This document shows, piece by piece, positions 34,661 to 46,145 of a stretch of DNA of 64,000 nucleotides (position 1 is the stretch's first letter; the number at the start of each line of letters is the position of its first letter). Source of the DNA: Allium sativum (Eukaryota > Streptophyta > Magnoliopsida > Asparagales > Amaryllidaceae); NCBI GenBank assembly GCA_030737875.1, contig CM060915.1, forward strand, positions 632,526,786 through 632,590,785, in the 5' to 3' direction. A program made the position numbers and the translations under genes. The notes under the pieces were generated by a model. That model was given only the letters and a program-made list of their open reading frames with translations, made no database searches and had not been told where the DNA came from.

Positions 34661-37415
34661 TGTAACAACCCTGTTTTCCTCATCAAAATTATGCGTGTGT
34701 TTAATAAAGAAAGAAGTGTTAAGTTGGAATTTTGATGATTTTGCTAACTAATGAATTAAATTAAATAAGACTGTTTATGATACTAAGTAATTTTATTTTA
34801 CTTCATATATAAACGATTAAAATAGAAAATAAAAATAAAAATAAGTAATAATAATTATTTTATAATGAATATTGGATTATAAAATGAATTGACGAGAGTT
34901 GAGTTAAATAAAATCATATGTAATCATTAAACAAATTATTAGACGTGACGTAAATTAAATTGTATTGGATATAAAATAGTTGTGAATTGTTAGAATAAAT
35001 TTAATAATAAAATAATAGATATATTATTCTATTGTACATTGAATAAATAAATAGACGAGCGTCGAAGTGATTAAATTGTAAATTACAGAAGAGGATGTGA
35101 ATAAACTTATATACATTAATAATAATAAATTTGAGAGCTAAAACTTATAATTAAACACATGAGAAATCGATTAAAACTAGGTTAAAATAAAACGGGCTCA
35201 AACCAATCTCAATTCAAAGCGTAAGACAATTTCATTTGCTCTTTCTCTGGAAACCTCTGGAGCCAGCCAAATTTTACACAATAACAGGGAAAATGATGAT
35301 GGACAACATCATCGTCGACTACACCGGAGGAGGCTGCGAAATTCGCGTGGGCAGACACTTAGGGGTGCGCACATCTAGGTTAGGAAATGGTGGTGGTTTG
35401 GGTTGAACTCCAGGCAGCGCAAATGGATCGGGTTGAAGGTGAGTGCGAATCGATGTAAGGATCGAGGCTAATCGCATGATGCTACAGATTTGTGAAAGGT
35501 GGAGAGTGGTGATATGTTTATGATTCTGGGCTTAGATCAACAATGGGAAAATGTGGATTCCAAGGCATAGATTTTAGTTAAGGGTAGCAGTAAATTCTGG
35601 AATTCAAGCACCGAATTGCTGAGTTTTCCCCTCACTCACATCAGTGTTTTATTCCATATTAGTTATATAAATTTTCATATTGTTATCCGAATTGGATTTG
35701 ATTGCTTGGATGTTTGAATTGGTTGCATGTTGAATTGGTTGTCGTGCTATTGATTATGAGTTGAGTTGGTTGATGAAGTTGTGTTGGATGTTCATATGTA
35801 GAGGGGAAGCTGTCAAATTTTATTTTCAATACACACACACACCCTAAGTAAATGTTAGCGTTTAAATTATTTATTTGATCATTACAAAAGTATGGAAAAT
35901 TAATTTGATTATCTGTATCTTTAAAGTTTATACCTTTAATTAAATATTTTATCCTAGAATAATTCTATTTGGTTGTTTGACTACTTGAAATATCTTACCA
36001 TTACTCTGAATAAGTCAACTGAGAAGTTTTCATTTTATCATATTATGCAATAGTTTTTGACAATATTTTACATGTTATTGGATTTACTTTCTTGTACAAT
36101 ATATTTTATTGCTTGCACAAATTTGTAATGAAAGTTTATGTTTTTCATACACTTGAATTACATTAAATATATTTTAGCTTATTTTTATGTATTTCGAAGT
36201 ATTAAGAAAGAGATTTAAACGATATAATAAACCACGTGGTATGGGACACGAAGGTTGATTATATCGATTAATTCCAGACTCATATATCGAAGCTATTTCT
36301 TCTTTTATTGGTGCGTAGTTGGCTAACTTGCAGTAAACTAACGTGTGAGAACAGGTGGTATGGGACGCATTGTTACCACTGTTCGGGTTACTACTTGTGA
36401 GATGATGGCGCATATAAACCATTGTCTATACTGAGAAGTCCTGAGCGACTATCTCCTTACCAGTACTAGATAATCCTGAGCGACTATCGAGGCGGTTCTG
36501 AGTGACTATCCTATATTAGACCTGAGTGTCTAACTTATGGAGACCTGACTATCTTCTACTACAGGCGTCAAAATTGTTTAATACTCGTATATGATATTTC
36601 CATTGCACGTGCGACGTTGCTTAGTCTCTCCAATGTTGATATGGATCCACATGATCATTTGTGATTTTTCTATATACTGACCGGATTTATATATATGATT
36701 CTTGTTTATGATTTTATCATGTTATTGAATTTTGATGGCCTATAAGCTATCATGTGATTGTGATATTTGGGCGATTTCATAATGCTTTGTAACTCTTGAA
36801 TGAGATTCATTTGAATAAGATTATGTTTTCATTTGCATATGTTCATATATGGTAACGCTTCCATAATATTTAGCCATAAGGCATGAATCATTAATGTCGA
36901 TATTTGAGTGAACCTAATTATTAGGTTTATGCCTTGGCTACTTTTGAGTTACCTATAATTTATACATGTATGTTTCACTCTTGTACTTATCTTTGCTTCA
37001 TTGAGCAAAGAAATTTATCGCATCGTAAATGTTTCCTATCATATTCTAACTATATGCTATAGTCTAGACTTACCCGTGTTAGGTAATATACTCTACGAAA
37101 AATGCTGCATTTATATTATGTTTGTGGCGATCATGATTTCCTTTAACCCATATCGATTTTTTTTTAATTTATATAAATGATGATTATGGATTGATTGTGG
37201 TGAGATCACATTCTATTATTACTATAATTTTGTGAACCCAAACATTTTATATTAACTATAATGAATTTGAACATAGACTGATCCATTTATTATTTATATA
37301 CTCGGGTAGACCGAGACATTACAGGTTCAGGGACGTTGAGGCTAGCTTATATTTATTGGGCTTAGAAGAGTCTAGTAACTTAGTACATCATTTTATTTTC
37401 GTGTATTGTATGGAA

Positions 37416-37477
<62 letters not shown>

Positions 37478-37786
37478 ATGTGTAGTAGGTAAATGTGTAT
37501 AAAATGTGAAATATTATACATTATATTTTATTGATGTGATTGACTCTGAGATCTCTGTATTCATGTATATTCTGTATTGTTCTGTCCTGGAGGCACCCGT
37601 GTAATTTTTTTTGTTCCGACATTGAGTACATAAGAGTAAGTGATATTTCAGAAATTTTAATACGTACTAGTATTAGTCCAAGCAAATTTGCATATGTGTT
37701 CCCCTACAGCCTCATTCTCCATATAATCTGACGGTATTACTAAGTAATACTCTTGGATAATATGGGTATAGAGGTGGCGCGTTACA
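34661..37786 (+). mobile_element. 3.1-kb LTR of a gypsy-type element, followed by primer-binding site
   Basis: Starts TGTAACAACCCTG and ends GCGCGTTACA. Three bases later comes TGGTATCAGAG (37790-37800), the initiator-methionine tRNA primer site, so this is a 5' LTR. It contains a short repeat on CCTGAGCGACTATC (four loose copies, about 36440-36535) and a (TA)n run at about 37419-37475. It lies within a hAT fragment. No 3' LTR or pol genes of this element were found. The leader beyond the primer site is interrupted by the solo LTR at 38365. Confidence 0.85.
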
Positions 37787-38359
37787 AGTTGGTATCAGAG
37801 AAAAGTTTTTGAACAATGCATTATATCTATAAAAGAGACACGAGTCTAGACCTTACAAAAGACATAGATTCCCTGTCCCCTTGAGTGTTCGGTAGACTTT
37901 GTTGTAATTATATGATAAAAGTTGTATATGATGATTACTTGGGTAATCATCTAGGTGCGTATTTGTTATTTTACTATTGTGTAATATTAATATTGATTTA
38001 CTTCCCCCGTAATTTTGGTGTTTATCTTTATTTGAAATTTAAATAGTTGAGTGTGATTAGGAAATAAGAAGTTGCACAACAGAGATTAATGCATAAATTT
38101 CCGCTAAAGGCATTTGTTTGTTCTCCGATTGTTGATTGTTTAATACATGTCATAAGTGAGTATCGAATTTAATGTAAAAGCAAAATAGCCGCTAAATTCA
38201 AACAAACAAATACATTAGTAACAACAATAATAATGAAGTGAAACGTTAAATGAATATAAATGGTTAATGGAGTTAATCTTGAGTTGATTTGTCTGTTAGG
38301 CGAATTAAGTATTCCAATCGGTACGTCTGATCAGCGCTATTGATAGGGATTCCTAGATA
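37787..38359 (+). other. Primer-binding site and leader of the gypsy-type element
   Basis: The primer-binding site is at 37790-37800, followed by about 560 bp of non-coding leader that ends at the solo LTR's target duplication. No gag frame is seen. Short stretches at 44497-44586 and 48936-49099, between the solo LTRs, are presumably the same target DNA. Confidence 0.6.
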
Positions 38360-38609
38360 ACTTATGTAACAACCCAGAAATTCTGAGCCAATTAAAAATT
38401 TTTATTTTGGCAATTTTGATGAATTTTGATTATTTAAAATGAATTATTTTAAATAATAGCGACGAGAAATTTATTTTGAATAGAAATATAATGTATGTAT
38501 TTATATAGATTGTCGTTAAAATATAAATATTTATTTTTAATTATAAAAGGAATTGAAAATGGCGCGGTAGTTTGAAAATTCGATTTCAAATTTCAAATGG
38601 ATGTACATG

Positions 38610-39055
38610 ATTCAAAATAAACCGGATTTTAGCGAAACCAAAAATATTAGAATCTAATTGAGATTATCTTTCCAACGAATTCGAAAAATCTAAATTTCAT
38701 AGCGGGGATAAAAAGATACGTCCAGTTGAAAATTCAGAATAGTCGCTATGGAATTCTGGCCCTTAAAAATGAAAATTTTGCAAACGACCTTGGTTTTCGA
38801 CGAAACCACTTTTGTTGGATCCGCGATGTCAAGTTATTGCTAGATTCCAAAATTCGTAATTTTCTGAATCAATATGTGAGCGTGGCAAAGGAAAACGCGT
38901 TTGACCAGTTTCAGTTGATTTTAATCAACTGGAAAATGGCCATTTTTCAAACGGTCTCAGAATTCGACGAAATTAGCTTTGTTAGGACCGTATCGTCAAT
39001 ACGAAGCTAGAAATAATTTTTCGGATCCGTATGTGACCCCAATAAATTGAAATGT
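38610..39055 (+). repeat. Degenerate internal repeats near the start of S1
   Basis: Words such as TTCGACGAAA, TTTTGTTGGATC, GATGTCAAGTTATTGCTAG and CCAAAATTCGTAATTTT recur in changed form about 160-185 bp later (TTCGACGAAATTAGC, TTTGTTAGGACC, ATCGTCAATACGAAGCTAG). The same arrangement is visible in S2 and S3. Confidence 0.6.
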
Positions 39056-40789
39056 ACGTTTAAAATTCAATATAAGGATTTAAATGTTAATTTAAACGAA
39101 AACTGATCGAAATGGTCGATTCGGCTTACGTAACACATCCTATTGGGTTCAGAATGGGGGTAATTAGCTGGAGATGACAGTCGGTGGGTTTGATTTTGAG
39201 TTCGAAATAAAAAGTTACTTTTTAGATTAAAATAAAATAAACATATATTAATATATATTGGCCTAGGGCCCTTCTCTCTCCCCTCATAGTCAAAACCAAT
39301 CAGTTAAAAAAAAAGGATCTCGATCCCGTCGCCAGCCCTGTCGCCCCCCACCATCGATCGGACGTCGCGCCCCCTCTGGCCAACCGCCACCACCCTCGAG
39401 CCCCTTCCTTCCCCTTCCCCTCCTCAGATACCCCTTCGACGTGAAGAACCGGCGCTCTACCCACTCGAATCGCCACTGCCCCAGTCGCCTGCCGCCATCC
39501 TCGGTCGTCACCCCGATCCCCTGCGCCTCCCCATCACCCACTTCGCCACCTCGAGCCGACGCCAGCATCACCCCTTGCTTCCGGCATTCCTGATGACCAA
39601 AACCCTAATTTTTTTCGACTGTAAGCTTTTCTATTTAATCCACTTTTCAGTATTGATTTATACAGCGAAAAAGAATTGATTTTTATATATAATAAAAATA
39701 AAAGATTTTATTTTTGCTTTTAAAATGATTTGATTCTTGCTTTTAAAAGGATCGGATTTAAAAAAAAGATAAAGATTAGTTTTTTAGTGTAGAAAGGAAA
39801 CAATTTTTATTTATTGTAGTAAAGAATAAAAATATGATTTTTATATTATAGAAAGAATAAAAATATGATTTTTATATTATAGAAAGAATAAAAATAGAAT
39901 TTTTATCTATATAGTAGCGGTATAAAAAATAGATTTTTTATCTATATAGTAGCGGTATAAAAATAGAATTTTTATCTACATAGTAGCGGTATAAAAATGT
40001 GATTTTTATCCATATAGAGTGATTATAAAAATATGATTTTTATATACATGGCAACAATATAAAGAGGCGATTTTTATATATGTAGTGGCCACGGACAATG
40101 AAATTGACAAAAGGCGAGCACAACGAAGATTACTACATAAGAAGAGTCGCGGTGTATTGGTTTAGCTAGTCGGTGAGAACTTCTCACTTTAAATCTTGTT
40201 TTCTAGTTATAAATATATACTAGGATGCAGACGGTGCTTAGTAGCATCCGACACCCGTCGTCCACAGACCATGGACGACTTGTATGCTTGTTTGATGTGT
40301 TGTGAAGTTTGTTTGTGATGTTGATGTGAAATGGATAATAAAACATTCATGTGTTGGAATAAATTAATTATCGTTAAAAATATAATTTTTAACGTGAACG
40401 TGAATAAATAAATATTCATTTACAAACCGGACGGTTTGTTTATGTACACCTATTTGAAGGATATTGATTGGGACGATAAATTTTACACATCGCCCAATAA
40501 CACAAATAAAAATCAGTGTTTGTGGATTGAAACCCCACACGGGTGTTGGGATGACATTTGACATACACTAATCCCAATTGTTTAGTGGTATGTCGATCGA
40601 TTGGTCGACAGACTGTGTAAGCGTTAGTTATTTATATTTAATGCTTATGCAGTTGTTTAGTGCACTTTGGATGATGGTTGATTATTTATCATTACTATTA
40701 TATACATGTGTTGTATGAAAACCATATAATTAACATTATCTGGTAATTGATTGAGCCTCATTCCAATTGGGAAAATGAAGAATATTATA

Positions 40790-41165
40790 AAATATATATT
40801 CATGTGTTGAATAGAATAATATATATTAATGTGTTGAATAAAATATATATTCATGTGTTGAAAGAAGAAATATATATTCATGTGTTGAATAGAATAAAGA
40901 ATATTCATGTGTTGAATAAAATATATATTCATGTGTTAAATAAAATATATATTCATGTGTTGAATAAAATATATATTCATGTGTTGAAATTATTCATGTG
41001 TTGAGTAAAATATTTTAAAAAATAAGATTTACATCTTTATCATAATTTTATAAAATATATTAAATAATAAAAATAGTCAAGTGTTGACGATGCTCATGTG
41101 TTGAGAATATTCATGTGTTGAAAGAAGAAATATAGATTTATGTGTTGAATAGAATAAATATTCAT
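40790..41165 (+). repeat. Tandem repeat of ATTCATGTGTTGAATA in S1
   Basis: More than ten units of about 20-30 bp on TATATTCATGTGTTGAATAA. S2 holds the inverted counterpart (AACACATGAATATT, about 46480-46900). Confidence 0.9.
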
Positions 41166-42105
41166 TAGTTGAATAGAATAACGAAGTTATTGAAATATAT
41201 AAAGCCATGTTGATTAGAGATGCGCCATTTTGATGCGAACAATATTTATATCGATTATATTCATTTTTATAATGATTACAGAAAAGGAAGTGATTTCAAA
41301 ATATAACGTTTTGAAAATATTATCATTTGTATATCGATGATGTGGAATATTCAATTTTGATTTGAAATTGAATATGAAGTTGAAAACGTTTCGAAAACGA
41401 ATTTAAAATGATTTATAAAATACGTTTTAAAAGGAAATCGACGAAATATATATTTATATATATATATTATATATAATGGCCTGAATAGAACGCGCCGCGG
41501 CAGTTTGCGAATTTCGACCATTGACTTCGAATTGACGTTGTGGGAGATCCGACCGTCAGATTCTCCTGAAACCAGAACTGTTGGGTTCATGTCGAAAAGA
41601 GCTTTCCAATTAATATTACAAATTTGAAATCTAACGGCTGGATTTGGAATTATGTCCAAATCAAATTTGGAAAAGGTCGTTGTAAGTGTAGTTCGGTGGC
41701 CGTTATTGAAAACCGACTGTACGAGCCTTGATAAAATTATTAAAAATATTAATAATTTGTGTAAAATCATAATAAATGAATTGGAAAGAACTGGGATGAA
41801 AATTTCCACATTTGAAAGGATAAAAATATATTTTTATCGTAATGAACTAGTTTTGAACTAGATTTGAAATGGTTTTGAAAATAATCAGAATTTCCAATAT
41901 ACGAATTGGAATGGATTTAAATCGAAATTATCTTCGGAATATTTCGATGTTGGATTTCGTGATTATACAAATATGGTTGTGGAAATTTGAAAGATATATT
42001 TTATATCGTTATTTCCAATACAATATTTGTTGGTCGTAGAATTTGATATTGAATATAAGCCGATATATTTTCTATTCAGAGCCTTGTATTTAATATCAAA
42101 CGTGA

Positions 42106-43971
42106 TTTGGGTTTGTCGTGAATGGTGTCTTCATTAACACTGTTCTTAAGCCCAGTTGAGAAAAAGATTAAATCTTTCTATTTAGATTTAATGAAGTGTA
42201 CCAATTATATAATATTAATTGGAGTTGAATTTAAATTGGTTTTTGGGTTTATCGTGAGCGGTGTTTTGAATAACACCTATTCTTTAACCCGATTAACAAT
42301 AGAAAGTGATTTTGGGTTTATCGTGAATCGTGTTTTAGGTGACATTGGTTCTTTAACCCAGTTAAAGACAGGATATTGATTTTTGGGAATATTAAAACTA
42401 AGTGGAGTTTTAATGAATCTTTAATTAGATTAATGTGATCGAGGATGGAGTATCACTGGTTCTGCTCCAAAGCGATAGTTAAATCTTTAATTAGATTTGA
42501 ACGTGAAATGGTAATTAATATTTACCAATAACACCGTGGTGTTAGATATGGAGTATTACCAGTTTTTCTCCATAGGATGAATAGGTTGGGATTGGGAAAT
42601 AAAATAAATAATTACCTCGGTGTGGTTCGCTAATCCCGACTAGTTTGGAAAACCATAATATGGTTTGAAATGATATACAAAGGAAGATTAAAGAATATAT
42701 TTAGAAGAATTTATCTTTGATAAAATTAATGGGAACCTTTCCCAAAGAATGTGAACATTTGAATAAAATAATATTCTGAATTGGAATGAGGCGTATGTTG
42801 TGTTTGTGTAAAATTTGTTTATTATATATGCGGGTTATTCGGAAAGGCCGGGTTTATACCCATTCTGAATAACCGATTCGTCGATATGTCGAAGATGAAG
42901 ATGGTGGTTGAAGACCGGAAGTCTTCACATCGTTTGGATGATTATTGATGATCTTGATTGGGTTGTACACCCAAGAGGAGGGAATCAGTTGGTGATCGTC
43001 TAGACGTACTTGGAGATCGATGGATATGCGAGGAAAGTGCGTCCAGTTTCGTTCAGACCCAGAACGAACTAGTAAATGGACTATGTGTCTGACATTGGAT
43101 TTTATTCTATGTTGATTGATCTCTATTAAATACACATCTGTTTGGCGGCGGAGAATTTATTCTCTTTCTTAATGCCCTTCTCTGAGATGTACGAGCTCAG
43201 AGGTTGTATATCGATGGACATCAATCGCATGGAGTGAATTGCCTGTGTGGCATGCCTAAGTGGCAAATGATCAAGGCTTCTGTTGAAAAGCAAAGTCTTG
43301 TGGTTGATGATCAAAGCATGGCCTGTGTGGCGCAACTTTGTGTATGGCATTAATTCGCGAGCCTCACACCTCGGTATGAGTCAAAAACGGGATACGGACC
43401 GTTGGGAGAACACGACGTTTCTTTCTTGCTACGGGTGATGTCAGTGACCTACCAGCCCTGACATTTATATACTTTTTACTTGTGTAGATGTTGGAATGCG
43501 AGGCGCCTCGAATATATGCTCGATAACTGGCACTATGTGAGCCGACGTATAGACCATTATATAGGTCCTATAGGACCGGGAAACGTGTGTTCAGGAATAA
43601 CTAATCCTCAAAAGTAAGAGAGGACCGGCCAACCGATTCCAAGGATCGCTGTGTGTGGTCCTGAGACATTTGCTACAGTGTCTCGAACGGAGAGGAGCTT
43701 GCCCCTTGCCTCGACTCATGATGGAATCCAATTTCCAATACGTGACTTTCGGTTTTATTTGTAGAGCCTAGTATTGGCGACATAGTGGTATGGGTCACTT
43801 ATGCCGTCTATGATTGATACTTATGATTGAAATTGTTTTGAAACTATACACTTATAGTAATATCAAAATAATCTGTTTTAAACGTATCAAGCATTCTTTG
43901 GCTATTATAAGTAAAACCCTATCCTCCGGCTTGTGTTGCATTGTGTGATCGGACCTGGGTCTTATAATAGC
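42106..43971 (+). other. Chain of conserved stem-loops in the 3' part of S1
   Basis: Dyads in order: three GTGTT/AACAC-type hairpins (42120-42145, about 42256-42283, about 42325-42352); GGTTATTC/GAATAACC (42833-42874); GAAGAC/GTCTTC (42910-42926); CGTTC/GAACG (43050-43066); GGTCCTATAGGACC (43564-43577); GAGACA/TGTCTC (43663-43684); and GCTATTATAAG/CTTATAATAGC (43901-43971). Counterparts in the other copies often differ in sequence but keep pairing; see the findings. Confidence 0.75.
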
Positions 43972-44592
43972 TTCATTTTTCTTTATTTAGCATTGCGCTG
44001 TTGTTTTATGCACTGGTATTCTTGGGAGGAAACCCGTTCCGTGTTATACGGCGTGGTCCCTTGATTTACCTAACTTTAAAATAAAGATTAATAACTGTTT
44101 TAGTTCTCACACCAGTCACATGACTGACCTGGTGTTTATTGTTTTAACCTAAAATTTGGGTGCCCCTATTTTCCGCACGGGCAGCTAGTAGTTTTGGTTT
44201 TGCAGATTTATATTCACAGGAACCTGGTTTACAGCTTGAATGATATCCGGAAAGTTCTGTATCCGTGTATCACCTTCAGTTGTGTTTTGTATTATTTTCC
44301 GCTGCGATGTATTTAAATGTAATTTAAATCTCTGATATTTTCTGTGTAATATTTATTCATACTCTGTATATTCTGGTATTCTGATGGAATTGTTGTAATA
44401 TACAATGAAATGTTCTTCTGTTTGCGTTCGGATGTGTGTTGTTCTCAAAGTAATCCGGCTTTCCTTACCGGGGAAGTTACGGGTTATCACAACTTATATG
44501 AGACGATTCGACCCAATATTATAGGAAAGAATTAACCTAAGTGATAGATAAAAGGGGAAAATGTAATTATATTTAAGTAAAATAGTTATTGT

Positions 44593-44636
44593 ATGACGAC
44601 CCCAAACCCCGATAAGACGGGGTTTGAGGTCGTCAT
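44593..44636. other. GC-rich terminal hairpin at the 3' end of S2
   Basis: ATGACGACCCCAAACCCCG and CGGGGTTTGAGGTCGTCAT are inverted with one mismatch over 19 bp, loop ATAAGA. GCGGTATCAGAGCCC follows at once, which looks like a tRNA primer site, but homology to S1 makes this the LTR end of S2. Confidence 0.8.
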
Positions 44637-45701
44637 AAACGCGGTATCAGAGCCCGAGTGACCCTTAGGAGCCACAGGGTCGATCCACCGATGTGGATTA
44701 AAATGCCTGAACACTGCGTTTCCCCGCCCTTTAGGGCGTAAATGAGTCCAATGACTCCATCGGTCCCGGATCGACCGATATATCTGAGGCGCCTTGCAAC
44801 AGCAACAACCACACAGGTGAAAATAATATAAATGTCAAGGATGGAAGGTCACTGACACCACCCTAGCTAGAAAGAAACTCATGTCCTCCCTGGATCCTTC
44901 TCCCGTTTCTGGTCCATACCGGGTTGTGAGGCTCGCGAATTCATGTTATACACAAAGCTATGCCACACTGGCCGTGCTTTGATCATCTACCTTAAGACTT
45001 TGCTTTTCAACAGAAGCCTTGATCATCTGCCACTTAGGCATGTCACACAGGCAATTCACTCCATGCGACTGATTTCTATCGATATACAACCTCTGAGCTC
45101 GTACGTCTCAGAGAAGGGCGTTAAGCAAGAGAATAAATTCTCCGCCGCCAAACAGATATATATTTAATAGAGATCAATCAGCACAGAACAAAATCCAATG
45201 TCAGACACACAGTCCATTTACAAGTTCGTTCTGGGTTTGAACGAAGACGGAGGCACTCAATACCTCGCATACCCGTACAATCCACAAGTATGTCCGGACG
45301 GCTACTACTTCAGCCCCGTCAAGGTAGCTACTCCCATCATGAGCATCAGTATCACCCCTCCATTCGACGTGAAGATCATCGGTCTTGCACCATCTTCATA
45401 TCTTCGACTTTCACTCGTCGATTCATTTTTTGAAATGAGAATTAACTCGGCCTTTTCAAATAATTCACGCATATTTAGAATTTCAAATCAATTCATTTCA
45501 ATGGTTAAATTATTCGATTTCACTAATTCTGTTCTTTAGTGTAATTTTCACGCCAAACACATTCAACCATCAAATATCACATAAACTAAGCAAATTTAGT
45601 TTATTTCCATTCCATATCGTTTATAATATTTTATCATGATTTATCGCTATTTTTATTTATTTAAAAATAGCCAATTCATTCAAAACAATGCTTCAGGCCA
45701 T

Positions 45702-46145
45702 AACGCGGCCGTGGCGCTGTTTTTCTTCAGATTTGATTTACACATATCTGAAAATCTAGCTGTTGGATCTTCACAAATTTTATATCATTAGAAAGATCTT
45801 TTCAAAACGAATCCAACGGTTTCAGTTTCGGGAAAATCCGACGGTCGGATCTCCCGCACTAATCGTTTGAAGTTACGATTTCAAAATACGAACTGCAGCG
45901 TCGTTATTCGATTTAATTTAATTATATATATATAATCGATTCTGGCGCTGTTTTTCTTCAGATTTGAATTAAACAATCCAGACAATCCAACCGTTGGATC
46001 TTCACACAGTGGGTGTCGTTGGAAAGATATTTCCAAAGCGAACCCAATGGTTTCGGTTTCTGGAAAATCCGATGGTCGGATCTCCCGCACTTATCGTTTG
46101 AAATCACGGTTTCAAAACACGAACTATAGCTTCGTTAATCGATTT
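45702..46145 (-). repeat. Tandem duplication of about 240 bp inside S2
   Basis: Both halves contain GGCGCTGTTTTTCTTCAG, TTGGATCTTCACA, GGAAAATCCGA and GGTCGGATCTCCCGCACT, with many differences between them. S1 has a single copy of the segment (about 41480-41700). Confidence 0.8.

Larger units (their letters stand above)
38365..44491 (+). mobile_element. Giant solo LTR S1, 6.1 kb
   Basis: It begins TGTAACAACCCAG and ends GGGTTATCACA. It is flanked by perfect 5-bp target duplications ACTTA (38360-38364 and 44492-44496). No primer site or internal region is present, so it is a solo LTR left by recombination between two LTRs. At 6127 bp it is among the longest kind of plant LTR. It aligns with S2 (inverted), S3 and S4. 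Internal landmarks: degenerate repeats of about 180 bp near 38610-39050, a GC-rich segment at 39320-39560, a tandem repeat at 40790-41160, and a chain of stem-loops at 42106-43971. The open frames inside (for example 39290-39571 and 43126-43350, both - strand) show no known family. Confidence 0.9.

Noticed and set aside
39290..39571. Gly/Arg-rich 93-residue - strand frame
   Set aside because: It lies in a GC-rich, simple-composition segment inside solo LTR S1 and matches no known protein.
44637..44655. GGTATCAGAGC-like primer-binding site after a tiny LTR
   Set aside because: Homology with S1 and the TATTG duplication show that this is the end of S2. A 45-bp LTR is not needed to explain it.
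43126..45167. Two similar 74-residue open frames (43126-43350 on -, 44943-45167 on +)
   Set aside because: They are the same place in S1 and S2. S4 and S3 do not keep the frame, and the similarity is explained by LTR homology.
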